Source: an uncultured SAR116 cluster alpha proteobacterium (GTDB taxonomy: Bacteria > Pseudomonadota > Alphaproteobacteria > Puniceispirillales > Marisalimonadaceae). From it: 64,000 nt of DNA. The stretch lies in assembly GCA_902578805.1 (NCBI GenBank), contig CACHEH010000003.1:39725-103724 (forward strand), read 5' to 3'. Below, in pieces: positions 54,516-62,453 of this stretch. The translations under genes were made by a program, and so were the position numbers. Position 1 is the first letter of the stretch. Each line of letters starts with the position of its first letter. Under the pieces are notes generated by a model, which searched no databases, was not told where the DNA came from, and was given only the letters and a program-made list of their open reading frames with translations.

Positions 54516-55652
54516 ATGAATGAAGTGCCTTTATTTTCATCTTTAAATATAAAATCTATAACCTTGAGAAATAGGATAGTGTTATCTCCCATGTGTCAAT
54601 ATAAAGCTAAGGATGGTATGATAAGTGACTGGCATTTGCAACATTACTCAAGATTTGCTTTTTCCGGCTTAGGAGCTGCTTTTGTTGAAGCAACAGGCGT
54701 TACTCCTGAAGGTAGAATTGGTCATGGATGTACTGGAATTTGGAGTGATGATCACATAGAGGGTCTATCAAAAATCGCAAAAACTTTTAAAGAATATAAT
54801 TGTGTAAGTGGAATTCAACTTGCTCATGCTGGAAGAAAAGCTAGTTTTTTAAGACCTTGGGATGGAGCTTCTCCAATAACTAAAGATGAAAAAGAAGAAC
54901 CTGCATGGCAAACTATTGGTCCTAGTGCTATTCCAATTAATCAAAATTCACCCGTACCTAAAGAGATGTCCTTGGAAGATATAAATAATGTCAAAAAAGC
55001 TTTTAAAACAGCCGCTAAAAGAGCAGATAAGGCTGGTTTTGATATAATTGAAATTCATGGAGCTCATGGTTATTTGTTGCATTCCTTTTTCTCTCCAATA
55101 TCTAACCAGAGAAGTGATCAATATGGAGGATCATTTGAGAACAGAATAAGATTTGCTAACGAAATTATTGCTGACATTAAATCAGTTTGGCCTGATAGAA
55201 AGCCAATTTTTTATAGATTGTCTTCAATTGATGCACCAGGTGAGGGTGCTACTTTAGAAGATAATGTTTCTTTAGCAAAAGTGTTAAAGCAAGCTGGTGT
55301 AGATGTAATAGATTGTTCTTCAGGAGGTATTACAGGATCACCTGTTCTCACTAAATCAAAAATTATTCCAGGTTTCCAAGTTCCATACTCTGAAAAAATT
55401 AAGAAGGAGGCAGATATAAGTACGATGGCTGTCGGTGCTATAATTGACGGTGAACAAGCGAATAATATTATTGCAAATAAGAGGGCTGATTTAGTCGCGA
55501 TGGGTAGAGAGTTGCTTGCGGACACACAATGGGTTTACAAAGCTGCTACACATTTTAATTTAGAAAATGCAAAAGATTATCTTCCAGATAGCTATTCTTT
55601 TTATCTATCTAGAAGAGATGAGTTCTTAGATAGAACAGCTAAACCTGCGTAA
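54516..55652 (+). CDS. NADH:flavin oxidoreductase, old yellow enzyme (YqjM-like)
   Basis: A 378-residue FMN-dependent ene-reductase. The YqjM-type cysteine C27 is in IVLSPMCQYKAKDG, the substrate-binding histidines are in IEIHGAHGYLLHSFFSPISN, and RSDQYGGSFENRIRF is the family signature. It reduces activated double bonds with NAD(P)H. It is co-directional with the HpaI aldolase and probably under the same MarR control, which suggests a pathway for an unsaturated oxo acid or aromatic breakdown product. Confidence 0.92.
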   Translation: MNEVPLFSSLNIKSITLRNRIVLSPMCQYKAKDGMISDWHLQHYSRFAFSGLGAAFVEATGVTPEGRIGHGCTGIWSDDHIEGLSKIAKTFKEYNCVSGIQLAHAGRKASFLRPWDGASPITKDEKEEPAWQTIGPSAIPINQNSPVPKEMSLEDINNVKKAFKTAAKRADKAGFDIIEIHGAHGYLLHSFFSPISNQRSDQYGGSFENRIRFANEIIADIKSVWPDRKPIFYRLSSIDAPGEGATLEDNVSLAKVLKQAGVDVIDCSSGGITGSPVLTKSKIIPGFQVPYSEKIKKEADISTMAVGAIIDGEQANNIIANKRADLVAMGRELLADTQWVYKAATHFNLENAKDYLPDSYSFYLSRRDEFLDRTAKPA

Positions 55653-55660
55653 ATATCTAA

Positions 55661-55984
55661 TTAAATTTTTAAATCATAAAAATCTACTGGTTTAAGCAAC
55701 TTGTTTTCTTGGGACTCTAATGCTCCTAGTTTTGCGCTTTCTTGTGTGTAATTAATCCAATCTGGGTCAGACCACATAGCTGCTCTCTTCATTTCTCTGT
55801 CGTCAGCATTTTTATATACCCATATATGAGTATATTCATTTGGATTACCAGTCTCTGTGGTTGCAAAAAGTAGAGGTTGCCCTAAATGCTTTGATTGTGC
55901 TGGCTTACCCTTTTCACTATAAAGTTTAAGATGTGTATTAATTGTGCCGGGTCTACATCTATAAGTTCTTACATCCAAAAGCAT
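55661..55984 (-). CDS. NIPSNAP family protein
   Basis: A 107-residue single-domain NIPSNAP protein (dimeric ferredoxin-like fold): LLDVRTYRCRPGTINTHLKLY, GQPLLFATTETGNPNEYTHIWVYKNADDREMKRAAMWSDPDW. I use the ATG at 55984: an in-frame TTG at 55999 would make the AAGGA ribosome site part of the gene, and that site is seven bases before the ATG. The biochemical role is unknown; such proteins often accompany oxidoreductases, as here (convergent with the old yellow enzyme gene). Confidence 0.85.
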   Translation of the reverse strand: MLLDVRTYRCRPGTINTHLKLYSEKGKPAQSKHLGQPLLFATTETGNPNEYTHIWVYKNADDREMKRAAMWSDPDWINYTQESAKLGALESQENKLLKPVDFYDLKI

Positions 55985-56080
55985 AAATTTTTCCTTCAAA
56001 AATTAAAATAATTAAACTATTAACATTTAATATATAAAATTCTAAAAGATTATTAAACTTTATAATTTTAGGAAAAAGAA

Positions 56081-56368
56081 TTGATTTCTGGTGAGACAAT
56101 TAAAACAATTGAAAAATTAACTATTGATGCTTCAAGAGTAAATCGATATTTGAGTTATCCACGGAAAGTACCTATTTGGAAATTAACATTTTCCTTACCT
56201 AAAGAGTGTGTTCTTTTTAGAGACGAGAATAATTCTGACATTGCAATAGAAATAGAAAATATGAGAGGTTTTGCAATTGTTCCAGCTTTGTCTGAAAAAG
56301 AGTCTTTGAGAAGGTTAAAAGGACTAATACCTCTAATAGAATTAGAAGATAAAATCCTCAGATTATGA
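56081..56368 (+). CDS. Conserved small protein of unknown function
   Basis: A 95-residue soluble protein, not recognised. The start is the TTG at 56081, seven bases after AGGA. Its TGA overlaps the ATG of the YaiI-family gene (ATGA, 56365-56368), so the two are probably translated together. The C-terminal half has a charged helix-like stretch (SEKESLRRLKGLIPLIELEDKI) and there is no signal or membrane segment. The coupling supports it as a real gene. Confidence 0.65.
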   Translation: MISGETIKTIEKLTIDASRVNRYLSYPRKVPIWKLTFSLPKECVLFRDENNSDIAIEIENMRGFAIVPALSEKESLRRLKGLIPLIELEDKILRL

Positions 56369-56805
56369 AAAAAATTTATGTTGATGCAGACGCATGTCCA
56401 GTTAAAGATGAAATTGTTAAGGTCGCTACACGCCATAAAATTCAAGTTTTTATGGTTTGTAATGGCGGGATAAGGCCATTTAGAAATAATCTAATAAATT
56501 TAATTATTGTCTCTGAAGGATCAGATGAAGCAGATAAATGGATCTTTGAAAAGATAAAATCTGAAGATATTGTTGTTACTTCTGATATTCCTTTGGCATC
56601 AAAGTGTATTGATAAAGGTGCTTCTGTTTTAAAACACGATGGTTCAATCTTAAATGTAATGAACATTGGAAATGTACTAGCCACAAGAGATTTAATGTCT
56701 GACTTAAGGTCATCAGATCCTTTTTTACAAGGGAAAAGTAAAAATTTCACAAGAGCAGATAAAGGTAAATTTCTAAATTCTTTAGAGATTTTAATAATAA
56801 ATTAA
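56365..56805 (+). CDS. YaiI/YqxD family protein (DUF188)
   Basis: A 146-residue protein of the YaiI/UPF0178 family, which has a PIN-like fold. Seen: the opening KIYVDADACPVKDEI with conserved aspartates, VSEGSDEADKWI, TSDIPLASKCIDKGA, and the C-terminal GGKS-like region reading LQGKSKNFTRADKGKF. Acidic residues suggest a metal-dependent nuclease-type site, but no activity is established for the family. It is coupled to the small gene before it. Confidence 0.9.
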   Translation: MKKIYVDADACPVKDEIVKVATRHKIQVFMVCNGGIRPFRNNLINLIIVSEGSDEADKWIFEKIKSEDIVVTSDIPLASKCIDKGASVLKHDGSILNVMNIGNVLATRDLMSDLRSSDPFLQGKSKNFTRADKGKFLNSLEILIIN

Positions 56806-56809
56806 ATTA

Positions 56810-56988
56810 ATTTTGTTTGCTAAATTTAAGATTATAGAATATGGGTATATTTATCTAAGCCTAAGAAGGCAGTCAGTAAGTCTGACTAATACGATCGACT
56901 TCCTTGGTCATGTAATGTTCAATCTAGTCAAGCGTGTTTTGATTGAACAACAAAGCTTAATATTTAAGCTAAGAACGAGGAGTTTAGT
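56810..56988 (+). promoter_or_regulatory. Structured 5' leader of the cold-shock gene
   Basis: A 179-base region upstream of the cold-shock gene with several inverted repeats: GCCT/AGGC (56859-56870), AGTCAG/CTGACT (56871-56887), GTTCAATC/GATTGAAC (56917-56948) and AGCTTAA/TTAAGCT (56954-56970). The last lies just before the ribosome site CGAGGAG (56976-56982). Long folded leaders that change shape with temperature are known for cspA-type genes. The promoter must lie within or near its 5' part. Confidence 0.6.
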
Positions 56989-57195
56989 ATGCCAAATGGT
57001 ACAGTTAAATGGTTTAATGCAAATAAGGGTTATGGCTTTATAGAACCTGAAGGTGGTGCAAAAGACGTTTTTGTACATATAACTGCAGTAGAAGCTTCTG
57101 GTATGAATACATTGAACGATGGTGCAAAAATCAGCTTTGATCTCGAAACTGGTAAAAATGGTAAAGAAGCGGCAGTTAATATCCAACCATTATAA
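56989..57195 (+). CDS. Cold-shock protein, CspA family
   Basis: A 68-residue single cold-shock domain. The RNA-binding motifs are present: KGYGFIEPEG (RNP1-like) and DVFVHITAVE (RNP2-like), after the usual NGTVKWFNANKG. It acts as an RNA chaperone. It is monocistronic, with a long structured leader and a strong terminator at 57214-57238. Its G+C content and codon use look richer than the flanking DNA, as expected for a highly expressed gene (impression, not measured). Confidence 0.96.
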   Translation: MPNGTVKWFNANKGYGFIEPEGGAKDVFVHITAVEASGMNTLNDGAKISFDLETGKNGKEAAVNIQPL

Positions 57196-57213
57196 TTAAT
57201 GTATTTATTTTTT

Positions 57214-57238
57214 AAAATAGGGCCATTGGCCCTATTTT
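57214..57238 (+). terminator. Intrinsic terminator of the cold-shock gene
   Basis: Perfect 11-bp stem (AAAATAGGGCC / GGCCCTATTTT) with a 3-base loop, 18 bases after the stop codon. The T-rich right arm is followed by further T-rich sequence. Confidence 0.88.
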
Positions 57239-57310
57239 AGGGATTTTTAAAGTTTCTTTTAATTTAATTTATTTTAATTATTATAATTAATAATTATTGA
57301 CGAGGATATT

Positions 57311-57884
57311 ATGAAAACTTTAAAAATAACAAAACCAAAAATGGAAAAAAGAGTTTCTAGATTTTCTGAATTAAAGCCACTACCTATTCAAAATTGATAA
57401 AGATATTCCTCAAGAAGGTAAAGATATTGTCTATGCTAGAGAATTACTTTCTGTAATCGGGCTTGATCCCTCAGAAGGTAAAACCCCTATAAACTCAGGT
57501 GCACCTATTGTTGGAGCTGGAGGAATTACAATGACTTTAGCTAAATGTCCTGTTGGTCAAGGCCCGGGTCTTCATAATCATCTAGAAACTTTTGAGACTT
57601 TTACAGTTTTAGAAGGAGAGTTTCTTATTAAGTGGAATGATGATGGATCAGAAGAGTTAGTTTTAAAAAAGCATGACACAATCTCTATTCCACCTGTTGT
57701 ATGTAGATCTTTTACAAATATTGGGAAAGAAGAAGGGCTTTTACAAGTTATTATTTCAGGAGGTGTACATGATATGAATGATATTTCATTTACTCCACAT
57801 GCAGCTAACCAAATGGAGCAGATTGAACCAAATTTGTCAAAAAAATTTGAAGATGTTGGGTTCAAATTTAATGCTGGAATTTAA
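57311..57884 (+). pseudogene. Cupin domain protein, frameshifted
   Basis: A cupin gene split between two frames. The ATG at 57311, with GAGGA just upstream, reads 28 codons to a TGA at 57395-57397. The sequence then continues without stops one base further in frame (IDKDIPQEGKDIVYARELLSVIGL...) into the cupin core PGLHNHLETFETFTVLEGEFLI and ends at 57884. A single extra base around 57375-57395 explains it. It is either a recent pseudogene or a sequencing error, and the ATG at 57531 could still give a truncated 117-residue cupin. The function of the intact protein is unknown. Confidence 0.75.
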
Positions 57885-57889
57885 ATATA

Positions 57890-58804
57890 CTACCCAAACA
57901 TACTTGCCAAAGGTACCGTTATTATAGAAAATAAGGTAGTTATCATCAATGCTCTCGTAATTGCATTAGGATTTATACCGTATTGATTGGAGAAAATTAA
58001 CGCCATTAATCCTACTGGTGCAGATGCAACCATGATTGTTGTTTCAGCTGATGAGAAATCTATATTATCTAAATTCCATATGACAAAAATTAATAAAACT
58101 GGATGAAGAATTATTTTGAGCAAGATAATTAAATTTGAAATTTTCATTTCAGTTTTTTCTAATTTTTGGGAAAGGATAATACCAGCTGCAAAGAGAGCAC
58201 ATGGTGCCGCAGAATTTGCAATAAAATCGAGTGCCCTATCAATACTAACAGGTATATCAATATCAAGAAAAATTATAGTTAAACCTAAGATAAGTGCTAA
58301 TAGTGGTAGATTAGAGAATTGTTTTATAAATATATTTTTTAATTTTAGATTTTTAAATTTTATAAAATCTAATATCATTAGATTTATAACTAAAAAAATT
58401 ACATCAAAGCCTATTATCGCTACTATTGGATGAATTAAATCTGCTTCATATTCATTTAACGCAATAGGGTAAACAAATAATAGGTGATTAGCAAATGACG
58501 AGGCCATACCAATTAAAATGGCTTCATTCCATTTAAGATTAAATATATATTTCCCAATTAATAATGCTGTTACATAAATAATTAATTCAGAAAAAACATA
58601 GCTAAAGATTAGAGACCAATTAACATTAGAAATATTTATAGATAAAATAATTTTTAAAGTTAATGCTGGTACTGCAACTACACCGACATATTTAATAATT
58701 GCAATGGAATTTTCATTAGTAAATATTGATTTTTTTGCTGAAATATAGCCAATTAAAATTAATATCGCAACTGGTGCAAATGAGTTTATAAGTAAGTTAA
58801 TCAA
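57890..58804 (-). CDS. AEC family transporter
   Basis: A 304-residue auxin-efflux-carrier-type protein with about ten membrane helices and family traits such as ILIGYISAKKSIFTNENSIAIIKYVGVVAVPALTLKI and the late IMVASAPVGLMALIFSNQYG with SIITVPL at the end. Bacterial members move organic acids such as malate or malonate or other anions. It is convergent with the frameshifted cupin and 30 bases downstream of the DMT gene. The substrate is unknown. Confidence 0.88.
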   Translation of the reverse strand: MINLLINSFAPVAILILIGYISAKKSIFTNENSIAIIKYVGVVAVPALTLKIILSINISNVNWSLIFSYVFSELIIYVTALLIGKYIFNLKWNEAILIGMASSFANHLLFVYPIALNEYEADLIHPIVAIIGFDVIFLVINLMILDFIKFKNLKLKNIFIKQFSNLPLLALILGLTIIFLDIDIPVSIDRALDFIANSAAPCALFAAGIILSQKLEKTEMKISNLIILLKIILHPVLLIFVIWNLDNIDFSSAETTIMVASAPVGLMALIFSNQYGINPNAITRALMITTLFSIITVPLASMFG

Positions 58805-58834
58805 TAAATTTTCTCATTAAATTGGGTAAGCCCT

Positions 58835-59725
58835 TTATTTAAAATTTTTCTTTTTAAATCGTGTAATTATAAATCCAGAAGTAATAATTAAGAATGCACC
58901 AATAAATGTGTTCTGACTTGGTATCTCATCATATAAGAGATACCCCCAAAAAGCTGCTAGAAGTACTGTTAAATATACAAATGGAGCAGCAAAAGAAGCA
59001 TTAATTACTTTTAGAGCTTCAATAAATAAAAAATGACCTGCTGTAGCTAAAAAACCTAAACAAAACATTAAAATGGTGTCGTTTAAATTTGGCCATTTCC
59101 AAAAATATATTATAAACGGTAATGACAAAATAGTACCAGTTATAGCTGTAAATAAAAGAGTAGTTTGATTGCTATCAGATGTATTTAGAAATTTTGTTGA
59201 AATAGTAAAAAAAGCAAAACACAAAGCTGCTAAAAAAGGGAAAATAATGGCATAATTAAATGCACCTTTATTGGGAGAGGCTATAATTAATGCACCAATT
59301 AAACCAATAATCACAACTAATATTTGCGTAAATGATATTTTTTCTTTTAAAATCAAAATGGCTAAGATGGTAGTTATTACAGGACCAATCATGTAAATTG
59401 AAATATTTTCTGCAAATTGTAGGTACGCTAAACCAGTGAACATAAAACAGGTTGTTATCATTAATAATGCGCCCCTTAGAATTTGTAATGGTTTATGATT
59501 ACTTTTAAGGTGTGTTTTAAATTGTTTATTGAATATTATAAGTAATAAAATTAATTGAGATAAATAACGAGCAAATACAATCAAAAAAGGATTAAACCTT
59601 AATGCTAATTCTTTTGCTGTTAATTCCATAACGGAGAAAAATAAATAAGTTAAAATGAGTAAAATAGTCCCAATTAATGTATTTGATAATCTTTGATTAA
59701 AGTACTGAAGGTTAAAATTAGGCAT
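58835..59725 (-). CDS. DMT family transporter with two EamA domains
   Basis: A 296-residue, ten-helix drug/metabolite-type exporter consisting of two EamA repeats (first LNPFLIVFARYLSQLILLL..., second FPFLAALCFAFFTISTKFL...). It probably exports a small metabolite or amino acid, which cannot be specified. It lies between the cuckoo-type RNA terminator and the AEC gene. Confidence 0.88.
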   Translation of the reverse strand: MPNFNLQYFNQRLSNTLIGTILLILTYLFFSVMELTAKELALRFNPFLIVFARYLSQLILLLIIFNKQFKTHLKSNHKPLQILRGALLMITTCFMFTGLAYLQFAENISIYMIGPVITTILAILILKEKISFTQILVVIIGLIGALIIASPNKGAFNYAIIFPFLAALCFAFFTISTKFLNTSDSNQTTLLFTAITGTILSLPFIIYFWKWPNLNDTILMFCLGFLATAGHFLFIEALKVINASFAAPFVYLTVLLAAFWGYLLYDEIPSQNTFIGAFLIITSGFIITRFKKKNFK

Positions 59726-59782
59726 TATTTAACATATTAAATTTTCTTAAATTAGTCATTGAAATTTTATTCCCAAACGAAA

Positions 59783-59812
59783 AAGGACGAAGGATTGAGG
59801 TCCTTCGTCCTT
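59783..59812 (-). terminator. Intrinsic terminator of the DUF1127/small RNA unit
   Basis: A perfect 12-bp stem (AAGGACGAAGGA / TCCTTCGTCCTT) with a 6-base loop. On the minus strand the stem ends in a short T run. It closes the small RNA region downstream of the DUF1127 gene. Confidence 0.88.
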
Positions 59813-59913
59813 GCTTATTCCGATGACATAATAACTACCTTGGGGGAGGATATGAGTTCTATGTTATGTCACCATCTTTTATTAATATCCAGGGGAGGAG
59901 GATAGGATACTAA
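59783..59913 (-). ncRNA. Cuckoo/CcsR-like small RNA with two anti-Shine-Dalgarno hairpins
   Basis: Starting 12 bases after the DUF1127 stop, the minus strand forms two hairpins and a terminator. Hairpin 1 (59882-59913) has a 9-bp stem and a 14-base loop holding CCTCCTCCCC (59892-59901). Hairpin 2 has an 8-bp outer stem (59824-59831 with 59864-59871), a 4-bp inner stem and CCTCCCCC in its loop (59842-59849). C-rich loops of this kind, in tandem directly after a DUF1127 gene, define the alphaproteobacterial cuckoo family (CcsR RNAs after ccaF1 in Rhodobacter). These RNAs are usually processed from the DUF1127 mRNA. The C runs stand out in this A+T-rich DNA. Confidence 0.82.
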
Positions 59914-59925
59914 TTCCTAAATTCT

Positions 59926-60162
59926 TTATGCAGCTTTCTTTTCTTCAGTTGTCTTTTTTACACCTAACTTACCAGCTGGGAAGTCAACTACGTCTGTTAC
60001 GTTAAAGAAGTCTCCGTTTAATACCTGCTGTCTTGTATATCCATTATCAGCTAATGTACGGTCATCTAAACCTATTAATGCTTGTCTTGTTCTAATTACA
60101 GCAATCTTTTCAAATGCAGCTGAAACAAAATTATTTAATTTTGCTAAGAATGTATTTACCAT
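59926..60162 (-). CDS. DUF1127 domain protein (CcaF1-like)
   Basis: A 78-residue basic protein. The DUF1127 core is AVIRTRQALIGLDDRTLADNGYTRQQVLNG, followed by an extension ending TTEEKKAA that is longer than in the smallest members. In Rhodobacter the equivalent small protein is an RNA-binding factor acting in maturation and turnover of the small RNAs encoded just downstream. The same arrangement holds here. A 188-base upstream gap contains phased repeats at 60265-60306. Expression under stress is likely by analogy. Confidence 0.9.
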   Translation of the reverse strand: MVNTFLAKLNNFVSAAFEKIAVIRTRQALIGLDDRTLADNGYTRQQVLNGDFFNVTDVVDFPAGKLGVKKTTEEKKAA

Positions 60163-60264
60163 TATCTTTCACTTTTCTTTAATGATTGAGAAGGCTTAAT
60201 CCTTCGTTATTAAAAGTATAAGATAAAAAAATGCATAAGAGAATATAGGTAAATGGAATATAAT

Positions 60265-60306
60265 TATTTCCAAAATGGAAATATTTAACATAATTGTAAC
60301 ATAATT
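60265..60306 (-). promoter_or_regulatory. Candidate control region of the DUF1127/small RNA operon
   Basis: About 105-145 bases upstream of the DUF1127 start lie a 7-bp inverted repeat (60265-60271/60277-60283, core ATTTCC/GGAAAT) and two direct copies of TAACATAATT (60286-60295 and 60297-60306) at an 11-base period, one DNA turn. Phased direct repeats are typical of response-regulator sites. No promoter boxes were assigned. Confidence 0.4.
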
Positions 60307-60350
60307 GGCCCTAAATTGGAAAAAATATGGCGACTTTGTGGTTTTAGAAT

Positions 60351-61586
60351 TTAAGCCGGTTGCATTTTTTTTTCTCTGATTGGTAAGTGTACTAAAGTTG
60401 AAAAGACTGATACTCCTATGCCAATCCACCACACTAGAGTGTAATCGCCTGTAGCATCGTACAGCTTTCCACCCATCCAAACACCAAGAAAACTTCCTAA
60501 TTGATGTGATAGAAAAACAATTCCATATAACGTACCCATATAACGTAATCCATAAATATGAGCTATCAATCCACTGGTTAAAGGTACTGTAGCTAACCAT
60601 AAAGAACCCATTAATAAAGAAAATAAAATTACTGATATTGGTGTTATTGGAAATATAATAAAAATTAAACCAATTAACGCTCTTAAAGCATAGACGATAG
60701 CTAATAAAAATTTTTTTGGGTATCTCTGTCCTAACCAACCCGCATAAATTGTCCCAAAAATATTACTAAATGCAATTAATCCTATGGCAAATGCGCCTAA
60801 ACTTGAAGTTGTAGAAACTCCAAAAATATGTAAAAGGCTTGATGGATTTATACTACTACACATTTCAGTAATCATGGCAGGAAAATGAGCTGTTAAAAAT
60901 GCTAACTGGTATCCACAAGCAAAAAAACCAAAAAAAATCATAGAAAAATTAGGATCCTTAAAAGCATCACCTAATACCTTTTTTAAGCTTATTTCTATTT
61001 CTTTTTTTGAAGATAAAGGGGGAGATTTTAAAAAAGGAACAAAAAATATAATAAAAATTATAGACATTGAAAAAATTATAAAAACTTGTTGCCAACTATA
61101 TAAATTTAAAAGAGCTTGAGCGATTGGCGCTCCTATCATTTGACCAACTGAACCAGCAGCAGTAACTACTCCCAAGGCCATTGATCTATTTTTTTCACTA
61201 GAGGCTCTACCAACAACCGCTAATATCATTCCCATGCCTGTTCCAGCTATTCCAAAACCTATGATAAGCTCAAGGAATTGATGTGTTAGTGGATTTTGTG
61301 CAATAGTTGATAACAATAAGCCAATAACGTAGCAAAAGGCTCCAATTACAATCATTTTTCTATCACCAAACTTTTCGCCCAAAGCTCCAAAAATAGGCGC
61401 ACCAATCCCCCATCCAAGGTTTTGAATTGCAATTGCCAATGAAAATTCCACTCTTAACCATTGAAATTCTTGTTCAATTGGAATTTGAAACACACCAAAG
61501 CTGCCTCTAATTCCAAAAGTAATAATTATTATTATGGAGCCAGCTATCAATACTGGAGTGATTAAAGAACTGTTATAACTTTTCAT
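60351..61586 (-). CDS. MFS transporter
   Basis: A 411-residue, 12-helix major facilitator protein. Seen: the loop 2-3 motif GALGEKFGDRKMIVIGAF, GIAGTGMGMILAVVGRASSEKNRSMALGV around helices 4-5, and a second-half equivalent YAGWLGQRYPKKFLLAIVYALRALIG. The general fold resembles oxalate/formate antiporter-like and monocarboxylate carriers, but the substrate is not clear. The gene stands between the short-chain dehydrogenase and the DUF1127 unit on the same strand. Confidence 0.9.
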   Translation of the reverse strand: MKSYNSSLITPVLIAGSIIIIITFGIRGSFGVFQIPIEQEFQWLRVEFSLAIAIQNLGWGIGAPIFGALGEKFGDRKMIVIGAFCYVIGLLLSTIAQNPLTHQFLELIIGFGIAGTGMGMILAVVGRASSEKNRSMALGVVTAAGSVGQMIGAPIAQALLNLYSWQQVFIIFSMSIIFIIFFVPFLKSPPLSSKKEIEISLKKVLGDAFKDPNFSMIFFGFFACGYQLAFLTAHFPAMITEMCSSINPSSLLHIFGVSTTSSLGAFAIGLIAFSNIFGTIYAGWLGQRYPKKFLLAIVYALRALIGLIFIIFPITPISVILFSLLMGSLWLATVPLTSGLIAHIYGLRYMGTLYGIVFLSHQLGSFLGVWMGGKLYDATGDYTLVWWIGIGVSVFSTLVHLPIREKKMQPA

Positions 61587-61607
61587 AAATTAACTTGTTA
61601 AAGAATT

Positions 61608-62453
61608 CTATGTTAATGTCAAACCTTTGTTTTTGACTATTCTCAAACTAATATCCCATAAAAGGTCAGAATCTTTTTGACTTTGTGCGAATATTGAAGG
61701 TTCATCTATTTTGCTTTGATAAAAGTATTTTCCAGTAATATTTTTAACACTTTTGTCAGTAGCTAAAAATACTATTGTCTCAGCACCTTCTTCAACTGAT
61801 ATTGCAAAGAAATTCATAAGAAATTTTATGGCTAAACTTGCAAGACCACTATTATTTTTTCCAAATTGTGTTTTTACAAAACCAGGATGTAGACAATTAA
61901 CAGTTATCTTACTTTTATTAGTTAATTCACTTAATTTTTTAGTAAATAATATATTACATAATTTTGATTTTTTATAAGAAACCCATCCATTATAATTTGT
62001 TGTCATTTCTAAATTATTAAAATCAATTTTTACACCTCTATGTGCACCGCTAGCAACGTTAACTATTCTGCCTCCGTTTTTTATAACTTTATATTTTAAT
62101 AATAAATTTGTTAGAATGAAATATGATAGATGATTAAGTGAGAATGTTTTTTCTATTTTATCCACACTCTCTTTTCTTGAAAAAAACAATGCACCAGCGT
62201 TGTTAATAAGAATATCAATTTTAAATTTTTTTAATTTATCTGCTAAAGATTTTATTTCTGAAATAGATGAAAGGTCGCACTGTATAAAACTAATATCGTT
62301 GTTTGATGTTTCTTTTATTAAATTTTCGACTGATGTTTCACCTTTTTGTTTGTTACTACCTATTAAAATTATTTTGTTTTTAATCTCTTTACCTAAAACT
62401 TGAGCTGTTCTGTAGCCAAGGCCACTTGAGCCACCAGTAAGAACTATATTCAT
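61608..62453 (-). CDS. Short-chain dehydrogenase/reductase
   Basis: A 281-residue classical SDR, resembling retinol-dehydrogenase and WW-domain-oxidoreductase-like members. The cofactor loop is TGGSSGLGYRTA near the N-terminus, then INNAGALFFSR, the catalytic serine in IVNVASGAHRG and YxxxK in WVSYKKSKLCN. Its ATG overlaps the thiE stop by four bases, so it is co-transcribed with the thiamine genes. The substrate is unknown and no link to thiamine is evident. Confidence 0.9.
   Translation of the reverse strand: MNIVLTGGSSGLGYRTAQVLGKEIKNKIILIGSNKQKGETSVENLIKETSNNDISFIQCDLSSISEIKSLADKLKKFKIDILINNAGALFFSRKESVDKIEKTFSLNHLSYFILTNLLLKYKVIKNGGRIVNVASGAHRGVKIDFNNLEMTTNYNGWVSYKKSKLCNILFTKKLSELTNKSKITVNCLHPGFVKTQFGKNNSGLASLAIKFLMNFFAISVEEGAETIVFLATDKSVKNITGKYFYQSKIDEPSIFAQSQKDSDLLWDISLRIVKNKGLTLT

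Noticed and set aside
57241..57310. A/T-rich inverted repeats upstream of the frameshifted cupin
   Set aside because: Low-complexity TAATT runs produce overlapping palindromes by chance; no distinct arms or conserved half-sites.
60196..60738. A 180-codon minus-strand open frame overlapping the start of the downstream gap and the MFS gene
   Set aside because: It lies in a different frame across the conserved C-terminal third of the MFS transporter and has no family resemblance or ribosome site; it is a shadow of the real gene.
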